From Nonomuraea rubra (GTDB taxonomy: Bacteria > Actinomycetota > Actinomycetes > Streptosporangiales > Streptosporangiaceae), in assembly GCF_014207985.1 (NCBI RefSeq), contig NZ_JACHMI010000001.1, positions 6,741,001 through 6,805,000 of the forward strand: DNA of 64,000 nucleotides. The letters run 5' to 3'. The notes under the pieces are model-generated. The model ran no database searches. It was not told the DNA's origin and was given only the letters and a program-made list of their open reading frames with translations. Made by a program: the position numbers and the translations under genes. Shown piece by piece: positions 1 through 8,037 of the stretch (the stretch's first letter is position 1; the number at the start of each line of letters is the position of its first letter).

Positions 1-422
1 GCACGCTGCGCCGCGGCAGCGGCCCCGAGGCGCCGCAGCCCACGCTGGAGCACCTGGACGCCCTGTTCGCGGAGGTACGCGCAGCCGGCCAGCGGGTCGA
101 GGTGGACGACTCGGTGGACCGCAGGGAGCTGCTGCCGGCGCAGACGGGGCGGCACGCGTACCGGATCGTGCAGGAGGCCCTCACGAACGCGCGCAAGCAC
201 GCCCCCGGCAGCTCCGTGCGCGCCGAGATCGGCGGGCGCCCTGGCTCGGGGCTGCGGATCCGGGTGAGCAACCCGGCGCCCGCCGGCGCGCCCGCCGGGC
301 CCGGCGGGCGGCTCGGGCTGGTCGGCCTGGCCGAGCGCACCCGGATGGCCGGCGGCAGCATCACCCATGACGTACGCGACGGGCGCTTCGTCCTGGACGC
401 CCTGCTGCCGTGGGAGGCTTGA
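1..422 (+). CDS. Sensor histidine kinase, C-terminal fragment (5' end outside window)
   Basis: The reading frame is open from the window edge (first full codon at 3) to TGA at 420-422. It encodes the ATPase half of a NarL-type (HisKA_3/HATPase) kinase: the N-box reads IVQEALTNARKHAPG and the G-box region reads GRLGLVGLAERTRMAGG. The phosphorylated His and any membrane sensor lie upstream of the window. It is followed after 4 nt by a response regulator gene, so the two form a cognate pair in one operon. The signal sensed cannot be told from this fragment. Confidence 0.9.
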   Translation, partial: TLRRGSGPEAPQPTLEHLDALFAEVRAAGQRVEVDDSVDRRELLPAQTGRHAYRIVQEALTNARKHAPGSSVRAEIGGRPGSGLRIRVSNPAPAGAPAGPGGRLGLVGLAERTRMAGGSITHDVRDGRFVLDALLPWEA

Positions 423-426
423 CCCC

Positions 427-1074
427 GTGATCAGAGTGGTGATCGTGGACGACGACCCGATGGTGCGCACGGGGCTGCGCCTCATCCTGGGCGGCGAGCC
501 CGACCTGGAGCTGGCCGGCGAGGCGGGCGACGGCAAGCAGGCCATGGCGGTGATCCGCGACCTGCGGCCCGACGTGGTGCTCATGGACATCCGGATGCCG
601 GAGCAGGACGGCCTGACCACCACCGAGCTGCTGCTGGCCCGCCGGGACGCGCCCCGGATCCTGGTGCTCACCACGTTCGACGCCGACGACATGGTGCTGC
701 GCGCGCTGCAGCTCGGGGCGAGCGGCTTCCTGCTGAAGGACACGCCGCCGCCGAAGATGATCGAGGCGGTGCGGGCCGTGGCACGCGGCGAGCCGGTGCT
801 GTCGCCGACCGTCGCCCAGCAGGTGATCGCGGCGGCCACCGGGCGCTACGAGCCGCCGCGGCCGGAGGCGGCGCGGGAGCTGGAGGTGCTGACCGAGCGG
901 GAGCGGGAGGTGGCGGTGGAGGTCGCCAAAGGCAGCTCCAACGCCGAGATCGCGCGGGACCTGTCGGTGAGCGTGGCCACGGTGAAGGCGAACATCACGC
1001 GCATCTTCGCCAAGCTCGGGACCGACAACCGGGTGGTCGTGGCCATGAAGGTGCGCGACGCGGGCCTGCTCTGA
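427..1074 (+). CDS. NarL/LuxR-family response regulator
   Basis: 215 aa from GTG at 427, chosen because MIRVVIVDDDPMVR is the normal N-terminus of the family. The receiver domain (about 1-120) has acidic pocket D8-D10, phosphoacceptor D54 in VVLMDIRMPEQDG, a TT switch near 82 and K104 in LLKD. The GerE/LuxR helix-turn-helix (about 145-212) contains LTEREREVAVEVAKG and SNAEIARDLSVSVATVKANI. It would be phosphorylated by the kinase just upstream and bind DNA as a dimer. Its targets are not apparent here. Confidence 0.95.
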   Translation: MIRVVIVDDDPMVRTGLRLILGGEPDLELAGEAGDGKQAMAVIRDLRPDVVLMDIRMPEQDGLTTTELLLARRDAPRILVLTTFDADDMVLRALQLGASGFLLKDTPPPKMIEAVRAVARGEPVLSPTVAQQVIAAATGRYEPPRPEAARELEVLTEREREVAVEVAKGSSNAEIARDLSVSVATVKANITRIFAKLGTDNRVVVAMKVRDAGLL

Positions 1075-1098
1075 GCCCGTGCTCCGAGCCCGTGCTCC
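1073..1098. repeat. 13-bp tandem duplication over the response regulator stop codon
   Basis: GAGCCCGTGCTCC occurs twice head to tail (1073-1085, 1086-1098), starting inside the TGA stop. It lies in the short gap between the convergent response regulator and LacI genes and is most simply a slippage duplication. No function is visible. Confidence 0.7.
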
Positions 1099-1102
1099 GA
1101 GC

Positions 1103-2128
1103 CTATGTACGGGCCGGTTTCCGGCCGTGCGGCGCGGTGCTGCGGCGGACGATGAGGGTGGTGGCCAGCTCGATGCGGGTGCCGGAGGGGCCCTTGGGGT
1201 GGGTGAGCTCCTCGTACACGAGCCGCACCGCCTCGTTGGCCATGTCGTCGAGCGGCTGGCGGACGGTGGTGAGCGGCGGCGAGAGCGTCTCGCACAGCAG
1301 CGAGTCGTCGAAGCCGACGACGGACAGGTCGTCGGGCACGCGCAGGCCGCGCTCGGTGGCCGCCTGGTAGACGCCGGCGGCCTGGAGGTCGTTGCCGGCG
1401 AAGACGGCTGTGGGCGGGTCGTCGCGGTCGAGCAGCTCGCCGCCGTAGCTCTTGCCGCTGCCGACCAGGAAGTCGCCGTAGCGGGTGAGCGCGGGGTCGG
1501 AGTCGATGCCGAACGTACGGTGTGCGGCCAGGTAGCCCTCGTACCGGTCGAGCGTGCACTGCGTGTCGAGCGGCCCGCCGATGAAGGCGATCCTGGTGTG
1601 GCCGAGCTCCAGCAGGTGGGTGGTGGCCATGACGCCGCCCAGCCAGTTGGTGGCGCCGACGGTGGACAGGCGCGGGTCGCGCTGGCCGACCGGGTCGAGC
1701 AGGACGAGCGGCACGTGCAGCAGCTCCTCCAGTGCGGCGATCTCGCGCTGGTCCGCGCGGGAGAGCACCAGGACGATGCCGTCGGTGTTGCGCTTGCGGA
1801 CCATGCCGATCCAGCGCCGCAGGTCGAAGTCGGAGCGCGCGGAGGAGGTCACGACGAGCGAGAAGCCCCACCGGGCCGCCGCCTTCTCCGCGCCGCTGAT
1901 GAGCACCTGGGCCCACGGGGAGCCGAGCCCGTCGATGAGCAGGTCGACGACGCCGACGCGGGGCGCTGTGGGTGGGCGCGGGGCCTCGTAGCCGGAGGTC
2001 CTGACCGCTTCGAGGACCTTGACCCTGGTGGCGGCGGAGACGTGTTTCTTGCCGCTCAGCACCTTGGACACCGTCGGCACCGAGACTCCGGCGGCCGCCG
2101 CGACGTCGGCCAGCGTGGCTCGAGGCAC
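1103..2128 (-). CDS. LacI-family transcriptional regulator of the GH3/GH42 genes
   Basis: 341 aa. The start is GTG at 2128, with a GGGAGG ribosome site just upstream and the usual LacI N-terminus (RATLADVAAAAGVSVPTVSKVLSG, quoted in parts: helix-turn-helix VSVPTVSKVL, hinge near residue 50). The sugar-binding core follows, with VVGFDDSLLCETLSPPLTTV near the C-terminus as in family members. It is divergent from the GH3 gene at 2340. GAAACTTTC operators lie beside its own start and beside the GH3 start, so it very likely represses itself and the glycosidase operon until an oligosaccharide or monosaccharide inducer binds. The inducer is unknown. Confidence 0.92.
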   Translation of the reverse strand: MPRATLADVAAAAGVSVPTVSKVLSGKKHVSAATRVKVLEAVRTSGYEAPRPPTAPRVGVVDLLIDGLGSPWAQVLISGAEKAAARWGFSLVVTSSARSDFDLRRWIGMVRKRNTDGIVLVLSRADQREIAALEELLHVPLVLLDPVGQRDPRLSTVGATNWLGGVMATTHLLELGHTRIAFIGGPLDTQCTLDRYEGYLAAHRTFGIDSDPALTRYGDFLVGSGKSYGGELLDRDDPPTAVFAGNDLQAAGVYQAATERGLRVPDDLSVVGFDDSLLCETLSPPLTTVRQPLDDMANEAVRLVYEELTHPKGPSGTRIELATTLIVRRSTAPHGRKPART

Positions 2129-2145
2129 AGGACCTCCCGTGTGTT

Positions 2146-2154
2146 GAAACTTTC
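2146..2154. promoter_or_regulatory. Candidate LacI operator next to the lacI-like gene
   Basis: GAAACTTTC, followed by GGAAAA, lies about 18 bp upstream of the regulator's GTG start. The same nonamer recurs at 2301-2309 by the GH3 start. From memory, CGAAA-N-TTTCG-type elements are known at actinomycete xylanase and cellulase promoters. Autoregulation is inferred. Confidence 0.6.
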
Positions 2155-2285
2155 GGAAAACCCACCTGAAACTGGGCGGTGCTTTCACCTGGACAATTGG
2201 GAAGCGGCCGCCATTTGATACGCGCTGTTGACAGGGTTGCGAGCAGGACCCTACCGTACTTGATCGATAATGTCACGATAATCTT

Positions 2286-2312
2286 TCGGAAAGTTCACCA
2301 GAAACTTTCCGA
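2286..2312. promoter_or_regulatory. Inverted-repeat operator upstream of the GH3 gene
   Basis: TCGGAAAGTT (2286-2295) and AACTTTCCGA (2303-2312) form a perfect 10-bp inverted repeat around a 7-bp spacer. The element contains a second GAAACTTTC (2301-2309) and an overlapping CTTTCGGAAAG palindrome (2283-2293). It ends 27 bp before the GH3 ATG, a position suited to blocking transcription start. The divergent LacI protein is the likely ligand. Confidence 0.7.
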
Positions 2313-2339
2313 TCCCCAGATCTGCATGAACGAGGGTGT

Positions 2340-4646
2340 ATGCCTGCACGGGTTGAGCAGCCGGAGATCGCCGACCGCCGGTCGCGGCGGGTCGAGGAGC
2401 TGCTGGCGGAGATGACGCTCGACGAGAAGCTCGCGCAGCTCGTGGGCGTGTGGCTGAACGTCAATCGCGAGGAGGGCGTGGTCGCGCCGCTGCAGGACTC
2501 GATGCAGGGCGAGGACGTGAAGTTCGAGGCGTTCGCCGAGCACGGCGTCGGCCAGATCACCCGCCATTTCGGCACCCGGCCCGTCGAGCCGGAATGGGCC
2601 CGCTCGGCGCTGGCCGCGCGGCAGCGCTGGCTGCGGGAGAGCACGCGGCTCGGCATTCCGGCGCTCGCGCACGAGGAGTGCCTGACGGGGCTGGCGGCGT
2701 GGCGGGCCACCACCTACCCGGTGCCTCCGGCGTGGGGCGCGTCGTTCGACCCCGCGCTGGTGGAGGAGATGGGCCGCAGGATCGGGGAGAGCATGCGCTC
2801 GCTCGGCGTGCACCAGGGCCTGGCCCCCGTGCTCGACGTGATCCGCGACCAGCGGTGGGGCCGGGTCGAGGAGTGCGTCTCCGAGGACCCGTACGAGGTG
2901 GCCACGATCGGCGCCGCCTACGTGCGCGGCCTGCAGTCCACGGGCGTGATCGCCACCCTCAAGCACTTCGTCGGCTACTCCAACTCCAGGGCCGGCCGCA
3001 ACCTCGCCCCCGTGCACGCGGGCGCCCGCGAGGTGGCCGACACGCTGCTGTTCCCGTTCGAGGTCGCGGTGCGCGACGCGGGCGCCGGCTCGGTGATGAA
3101 CTCCTACGCCGAGATCGACGGCATCCCGATCGCCGCCGACGGCCACTACCTGACCGGGATCCTGCGCGATGAGTGGGGGTTCGAGGGCACGGTCGTCGCC
3201 GACTACTTCGCGGTGGCGTTCCTGCACACCCTGCACGCGGTCGCCGCGGACGCCGGGGACGCCGCCGTCCAGGCGCTCACCGCGGGCATCGACGTCGAGC
3301 TGCCCACCGGCGTGACCTACCTGGAGCCGCTGCGGGAGGCGGTCGCCGAGGGGCGGATCGAGCAGTCGCTGATCGACCGGGCGCTGCGCCGCGTGCTGCG
3401 GCAGAAGGCGGAGCTCGGGCTGCTGGACGACGACTACGACCCCGAGCCGTCCGGCCCCGTGGACCTCGACGACGCCGGCTCCCGCGACCTGGCCAGGAGG
3501 CTGGCAGAGGAGTCGGTCATCCTGCTCACCAACGACGGCGTGCTCCCCCTGTCCGGGGATCGGCGGATCGCGGTCGTCGGGCCGAACGCCGACGACGTGG
3601 CCGCGCTGTTCGGCTGCTACTCCTTCGTCCAGCACGTGCTGCCGCACTTTCCCGGCGTGGAGACCGGCCTCGCCGCCCCGACCGTGCTGGAGGCGCTGCG
3701 CGCGGAGCTGCCGGACGCGCGGATCAGCACGGCCAGGGGCACCGGCGTGGACGACGGCGACCGCGAGGGCATCCCCGCCGCCGCCCGGCTGGCCGCCGGG
3801 TCCGACGTGGCGATCCTGGTGCTGGGCGACCGGTCGGGGCTGTTCGGCCGGGGCACCTCCGGCGAGGGCTGCGACGCCGAGAGCCTCGACCTGCCGGGCG
3901 CGCAGCGGGAGCTGGCCGAGGCGGTGCTGGCCACGGGCACGCCGACCGTGGTGGTGCTGATGACGGGCCGCGCGTACGCCGTGCCGTCGATCGTCGAGGG
4001 CGCCGCCGCGGTCGTGCAGGCGTACTTCCCCGGCGAGGAGGGCGCCGGGGCGATCGCCCGCGTGCTCAGCGGTGCCGTGAACCCCTCGGGCCGGCTGCCG
4101 ATGAGCATGCCGCGCGGCACCGCCGGCCAGCCGTACAGCTACCTGCACCCGCGGCTGGGCGCGGCCAGTTCGGTCAGCAACCTCGACCCCGCCCCCGTCC
4201 TGCCCTTCGGGCACGGCCTGAGCTACACCAGCTTCGAGTACGCCGGTTTCACCGCCGACGCCGAGGTGCCGGCCGGGCAGCCGATCCGGTGCTCGGTGGT
4301 GGTGCGCAACGCCGGCGACCGGGCCGGCGCGGAGGTCGTCCAGGTGTACGCCACCGACCGGATCGCCTCCGTCACCCGCCCCCTCGCCCAGCTCGCCGGC
4401 TACGCCCGGGTCGAGCTGGCGCCCGGCGCCGCCGCGAGGGTCACGTTCGACGTGCCGGCCCGGCTGCTGTCGTTCACCGGCAGGGACGGGCGGCGCGTGG
4501 TCGAGCCCGGCGAGATCGGCCTGTCCGTACGCCGCTCCGCCGCGGACGTGGTCGACGAGCTGACGGTCACGCTGACCGGCCCGGTGTACGCGTTCACCGG
4601 CTCCGAGCGCCGCCTGACGGACGTTTCCATTGAAGATCACAACTAA
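2340..4646 (+). CDS. Glycoside hydrolase family 3 (beta-glucosidase/beta-xylosidase type)
   Basis: 768 aa from ATG at 2340, preceded by CGAGGG. Domain order is the GH3 N-terminal TIM barrel (about 20-360), the C-terminal alpha/beta sandwich (about 390-620) and a fibronectin III-like domain (about 670-765). The expected nucleophile Asp lies in GTVVADYFAV (D288). LKHFVGYSNSRAGRNLAPVH is the usual barrel motif. No signal peptide is visible, so it probably acts on imported oligosaccharides in the cytoplasm. GH42 follows after 13 nt, so the pair is likely co-transcribed. Exact specificity (glucose, xylose or other) cannot be read from the sequence. Confidence 0.93.
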   Translation: MPARVEQPEIADRRSRRVEELLAEMTLDEKLAQLVGVWLNVNREEGVVAPLQDSMQGEDVKFEAFAEHGVGQITRHFGTRPVEPEWARSALAARQRWLRESTRLGIPALAHEECLTGLAAWRATTYPVPPAWGASFDPALVEEMGRRIGESMRSLGVHQGLAPVLDVIRDQRWGRVEECVSEDPYEVATIGAAYVRGLQSTGVIATLKHFVGYSNSRAGRNLAPVHAGAREVADTLLFPFEVAVRDAGAGSVMNSYAEIDGIPIAADGHYLTGILRDEWGFEGTVVADYFAVAFLHTLHAVAADAGDAAVQALTAGIDVELPTGVTYLEPLREAVAEGRIEQSLIDRALRRVLRQKAELGLLDDDYDPEPSGPVDLDDAGSRDLARRLAEESVILLTNDGVLPLSGDRRIAVVGPNADDVAALFGCYSFVQHVLPHFPGVETGLAAPTVLEALRAELPDARISTARGTGVDDGDREGIPAAARLAAGSDVAILVLGDRSGLFGRGTSGEGCDAESLDLPGAQRELAEAVLATGTPTVVVLMTGRAYAVPSIVEGAAAVVQAYFPGEEGAGAIARVLSGAVNPSGRLPMSMPRGTAGQPYSYLHPRLGAASSVSNLDPAPVLPFGHGLSYTSFEYAGFTADAEVPAGQPIRCSVVVRNAGDRAGAEVVQVYATDRIASVTRPLAQLAGYARVELAPGAAARVTFDVPARLLSFTGRDGRRVVEPGEIGLSVRRSAADVVDELTVTLTGPVYAFTGSERRLTDVSIEDHN

Positions 4647-4659
4647 CGGGAGCAGTGGT

Positions 4660-6690
4660 ATGTCGGGCATGTCGCGCATGGAGAGTTTCCGGCGGCGGGT
4701 GGGTGGTTTCGCGTTCGGCGGCGACTACAACCCCGAGCAGTGGGACCGCGAGGTGTGGCAGGAGGACGTCCGGCTGATGCGCGAGGCCGGCGTGAACACC
4801 GTCAGCCTGGGCGTGTTCGCGTGGGCCTCGCTGGAGCCCGAACCCGGCACGTACGAGTTCGGCTGGATGGACGAGATCATGGATCTCCTCCACGAGAACG
4901 GCATCAGCGTCAACCTGGCCACCCCCACGGCCGCGCCGCCCGTCTGGCTGACCCACCTGCACCCCGAGGTGTTCCCCATCAGGGAGGACGGGCACCCGTT
5001 CGGTTTCGGCAACCGCATGCAGTACGACCCGTCGTCGCCGATCTACCGCGAGTACGCGGCCCGGATCACCACCAAGCTGGCCGAGCGCTACTCCTTCCAC
5101 CCGGCGCTGGCGATGTGGCACATCAGCAACGAGTACGGCCCCACCTCCTACGGCCCGGCCGCCGCCGCCAACTTCCGCACGTGGCTGAAGCGCAGGTACG
5201 GCACCCTCGACCGGCTGAACGAGGCGTGGACGACCCGCTTCTGGGGCCAGGTCTACACCGACTGGGAGCAGGTGGACGTCCCGCACATCCCGCGCACCTG
5301 GATGAACCCCACCCGCCGGCTCGACTTCAAGCGCTTCACCTCCGACGCGCTGCTGGAGTGCTACGTCGCCGAGCGGGACATCGTGCGCTCCTTCCGCGAC
5401 GACATCCCGGTCATGACCAACTTCATGCGCTTCTTCCGCCACGCCGACTACTGGAAGTGGGCGCCGGAGGAGGACGCCGCCGCGCTCGACATCTACCCGA
5501 ACCCGGCCGACGCCGACTCCCACGTCTCGGCGGCCTTCAACTACGACCTGTTCCGCTCACTCAAGGGCGGGCAGCCGTGGATGCTGATGGAGCAGTCGAG
5601 CAGCGCGGTCAGCCAGTGGCAGCTCAACATCGTCAAGGAGCCGGGGCGGATGCGGCTCGGCTCGCTGCAGGCGGTGTCGCGGGCGGCCGACTCGGTGATG
5701 TTCTTCCAGTGGCGGGCCAGCCGCGGCGGCCAGGAGCGCTTCCACTCGGCGATGCTGCCGCACTCCGGGCCCGGCTCGCGCACGTTCAGGGAGATCACCG
5801 ACCTGGGCCGCGAGGTCAAGCTGCTCGCCCCGGTCGCCGGCACCCGGTCGCGGTCGGACATCGCGATCATGTTCGACTGGGACGGCTGGTGGGGCCTGGA
5901 GGAGGTCTTCGGCCTGCCGCGCTCCGATTTCAGCTACACCGACACCGTCATGCGGCACTACACGCCGCTGTGGGAACGCCATCACGCCGTGGACGTGGTG
6001 GGCCACGCCTCGCCGCTGGACGGGTACAAGGTGCTGATCGTGCCGAACGCGTACCTGATCGACGACGAGGCCGCCGCGCGCGTCCACGAGTTCGCCCGGA
6101 ACGGCGGGACCGTGATCATGTCGTTCTTCTCCGGCGTCGTGGACGCCGACAACCGGGTCAGGCCGAACGGCTACCCGGGGGCGTTCCGCGAGCTCATCGG
6201 CGCCAAGATCGACGAGTACTGGCCGGCGCGGCCGCACGAGGAGTTCGCCGTGACGTTCGCCGACGGGCGGCGCGCTACGGCGACGTGGTGGCGCGACGAC
6301 CTGCACCTGGAGTCGGGCAAGGCGCTGGCCACGTACGCGGACGGGCTGCTGGAGGGGCGGGCCGCCGTGGTCGAGAACGCCTACGGCGCCGGGCGTGTCG
6401 TCTACTTCGCGACGCTGCTGGAGCAGGACGCGTTCGACACCACCGTGGCGCGGGTCGTCGAGGAGGCGGGCGTGCGCTCGCGCTTCGAAGGGGTTCCCGC
6501 GCACGTGGAGTGCACCGTGCGGGGTGACGACGCCCACGAGTACGTGTTCCTGCTCAACCACAGCGCCGAGGCGGGCGCGTCCGTCCCCGTCGGAGGGGAG
6601 GGGACGGACCTGCTCACCGGCCAGGCGGTGCCGGGCGAGGTCACGCTGGCGCCGCTGGGCGCGGCGGTGGTCCAGATCGCTCGCGCGTGA
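4660..6690 (+). CDS. Glycoside hydrolase family 42 beta-galactosidase
   Basis: 676 aa. ATG at 4660 is preferred over an upstream in-frame TTG because GGGAG sits 7 nt before it. The N-terminus GFAFGGDYNPEQW is diagnostic of GH42. The acid/base Glu is E158 in HISNEYG and the nucleophile is E311 in LMEQSSSAVSQW. The trimerisation (about 390-600) and small C-terminal beta domains follow, giving normal family length. It has no signal peptide and lies downstream of the GH3 gene, suggesting joint breakdown of a beta-galactose-containing plant oligosaccharide inside the cell. Its last 50 bp overlap the convergent SnoaL-like gene. Confidence 0.94.
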   Translation: MSGMSRMESFRRRVGGFAFGGDYNPEQWDREVWQEDVRLMREAGVNTVSLGVFAWASLEPEPGTYEFGWMDEIMDLLHENGISVNLATPTAAPPVWLTHLHPEVFPIREDGHPFGFGNRMQYDPSSPIYREYAARITTKLAERYSFHPALAMWHISNEYGPTSYGPAAAANFRTWLKRRYGTLDRLNEAWTTRFWGQVYTDWEQVDVPHIPRTWMNPTRRLDFKRFTSDALLECYVAERDIVRSFRDDIPVMTNFMRFFRHADYWKWAPEEDAAALDIYPNPADADSHVSAAFNYDLFRSLKGGQPWMLMEQSSSAVSQWQLNIVKEPGRMRLGSLQAVSRAADSVMFFQWRASRGGQERFHSAMLPHSGPGSRTFREITDLGREVKLLAPVAGTRSRSDIAIMFDWDGWWGLEEVFGLPRSDFSYTDTVMRHYTPLWERHHAVDVVGHASPLDGYKVLIVPNAYLIDDEAAARVHEFARNGGTVIMSFFSGVVDADNRVRPNGYPGAFRELIGAKIDEYWPARPHEEFAVTFADGRRATATWWRDDLHLESGKALATYADGLLEGRAAVVENAYGAGRVVYFATLLEQDAFDTTVARVVEEAGVRSRFEGVPAHVECTVRGDDAHEYVFLLNHSAEAGASVPVGGEGTDLLTGQAVPGEVTLAPLGAAVVQIARA

Positions 6691-7123
6691 CGGGCTGAGC
6701 GGGAGCGCTGCCGCCGAGCATGCGGTGGCCGGCGGCCGTGTCCAGGTACTCGCGTACGCGGTGGATGCGGCCGTCGCGCAGCTCGAAGACGAAGCAGTAG
6801 TCGTTGCGGTAGCTGCCGCCGCCGGCCGGCGTGGCCGTCATGGTCTCCTCCACGACCACCACGTCGCCGTCGGCGTAGAAGCCGCGGAAGTCCAGCGACA
6901 CGTCCGCCACGAACAGGCGGTGGAAGTCGACGGCCAGGAAGCGGGTGATGGCGTCCCTGCCCACCATGTGGGACGGCCCGCCGAGGGCGGTGGCGGTCGC
7001 GTTGCCCGCCGGGGCCAGCCATTCGGCGTCCGCGGTGAAGAAGGCGGCGATCGTGTCCGCGTCCCTGGACGAGAACGATCGCCAGGCGCGCCGGACCAGG
7101 TCACGGCTCTGCTCGGAGGTCAT
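6641..7123 (-). CDS. SnoaL-like / NTF2-fold protein
   Basis: 160 aa from ATG at 7123. It has the cone-shaped SnoaL_2 fold signature: an N-terminal helix pair (SRDADTIAAFFTADAEWLAP) and strands ending in FELRDGRIHRVREYLDTA. Members include polyketide cyclases, isomerases and ketosteroid isomerase-like enzymes, so no reaction can be assigned. The C-terminal tail (about 20 residues, Pro/Arg-rich) overlaps the 3' end of GH42 on the other strand. TAGACT lies about 15 nt upstream of the start, consistent with its own promoter and a very short leader. Confidence 0.8.
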   Translation of the reverse strand: MTSEQSRDLVRRAWRSFSSRDADTIAAFFTADAEWLAPAGNATATALGGPSHMVGRDAITRFLAVDFHRLFVADVSLDFRGFYADGDVVVVEETMTATPAGGGSYRNDYCFVFELRDGRIHRVREYLDTAAGHRMLGGSAPAQPVTRERSGPPPRPAAPA

Positions 7124-7212
7124 GCCGAGGGAGTCTAGGCAGCGGGCGCGGGCCTGGACCGGCTGTTTTCGGACCTGGTCACCTCCTGCCCGTCCGGCCC
7201 CGATCCGGGCGG

Positions 7213-8037
7213 CTAAAGGGCCTGCTCCGCGTACGCGGTCGCGATCTCGATGGCCGGCCGGTAGGCGGCGAGCCGGCCGGGTGTCCAGCCGGCCGGGCCG
7301 TGTGCCGTGTCGTGGGTGGCGATCCGGTAGATCAGGGCGCGTACCAGCATCTGGCCCCACTCCGGCAGGTGGGCCCAGCGGGCGGCCAGCGCGGGCGGGG
7401 CGCCGTACCAGCACAGGGCGTCGGCGACCGCGACCGCCGCCGCCCACGACGGGGGCCGCCAGTAGAGCGGCCAGTCGATGATCGCCGGCGGCAGGCCCTC
7501 GGCGAACAGCACGTTGCCCGGCAGGTCCCCGTGCACCGCCTGCGACGGGAGATCGACCGGGCGGCGTGCCCGGATCAGGGGCTCCAGCAGCCCCGCCGCG
7601 CCGGACGGGGCCGGCAGTTCCTCCCACGCCACCCGGTCGCCGCGGGACCAGGGGTCGTCGCGTTCGTCCAGGAAGGACGGTCTGGGCAGGTGCGCGATCG
7701 CCTCGTGGAAGGCTGCGGCGGCGCGGAGCACGTCGTCCTGCCTGCGCACGTCCGGCTCGCCCGGCACGAGCCGGTACGCCTCCCAGCCCCGCGTCACCCA
7801 CCCGCCGCCGTCCGCCGCCGGCACGGGACGGGCCACCCGGAAGGCGGGCGAGCCGGGCAGGGTGGCGAGGACGTCGGCCCGCCAGAGGGCTTCGGGAAGG
7901 AAGCCGGCCCGCTTGAGCACCACGGTCCCGGCCCGCCACGCGCCTCCCATCCAGACCGGCTCGGCCCCGGCCACCCCGTAGGCGGCCAGGATGCCGGCGG
8001 GCGGCGGCCCGTCCCCGGTGAAGGCGGTGGCGGTCAC
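7213..8037 (-). CDS. APH/choline-kinase-fold protein (TIGR02569-like)
   Basis: 274 aa. GTG at 8037 overlaps the stop of the upstream deaminase gene by GTGA, indicating translational coupling. The Brenner-type catalytic loop is VHGDLPGNVLF and the metal-binding Asp is in AIIDWPLYWRPP. DPWSRGDRVAWEE and FRVARPV match what I remember of the actinobacterial TIGR02569 family of aminoglycoside-phosphotransferase-like proteins. It is probably an ATP-dependent small-molecule kinase. Substrate and any link to drug resistance are unproven. The partnership with a purine-deaminase-like enzyme hints at a nucleoside-related substrate. Confidence 0.8.
   Translation of the reverse strand: MTATAFTGDGPPPAGILAAYGVAGAEPVWMGGAWRAGTVVLKRAGFLPEALWRADVLATLPGSPAFRVARPVPAADGGGWVTRGWEAYRLVPGEPDVRRQDDVLRAAAAFHEAIAHLPRPSFLDERDDPWSRGDRVAWEELPAPSGAAGLLEPLIRARRPVDLPSQAVHGDLPGNVLFAEGLPPAIIDWPLYWRPPSWAAAVAVADALCWYGAPPALAARWAHLPEWGQMLVRALIYRIATHDTAHGPAGWTPGRLAAYRPAIEIATAYAEQAL

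Noticed and set aside
2295..4679. Minus-strand open frame opposite the GH3 gene
   Set aside because: Low-complexity Gly/Arg/Val/His translation, complement of a clear GH3 coding frame. No ribosome site or family motif.
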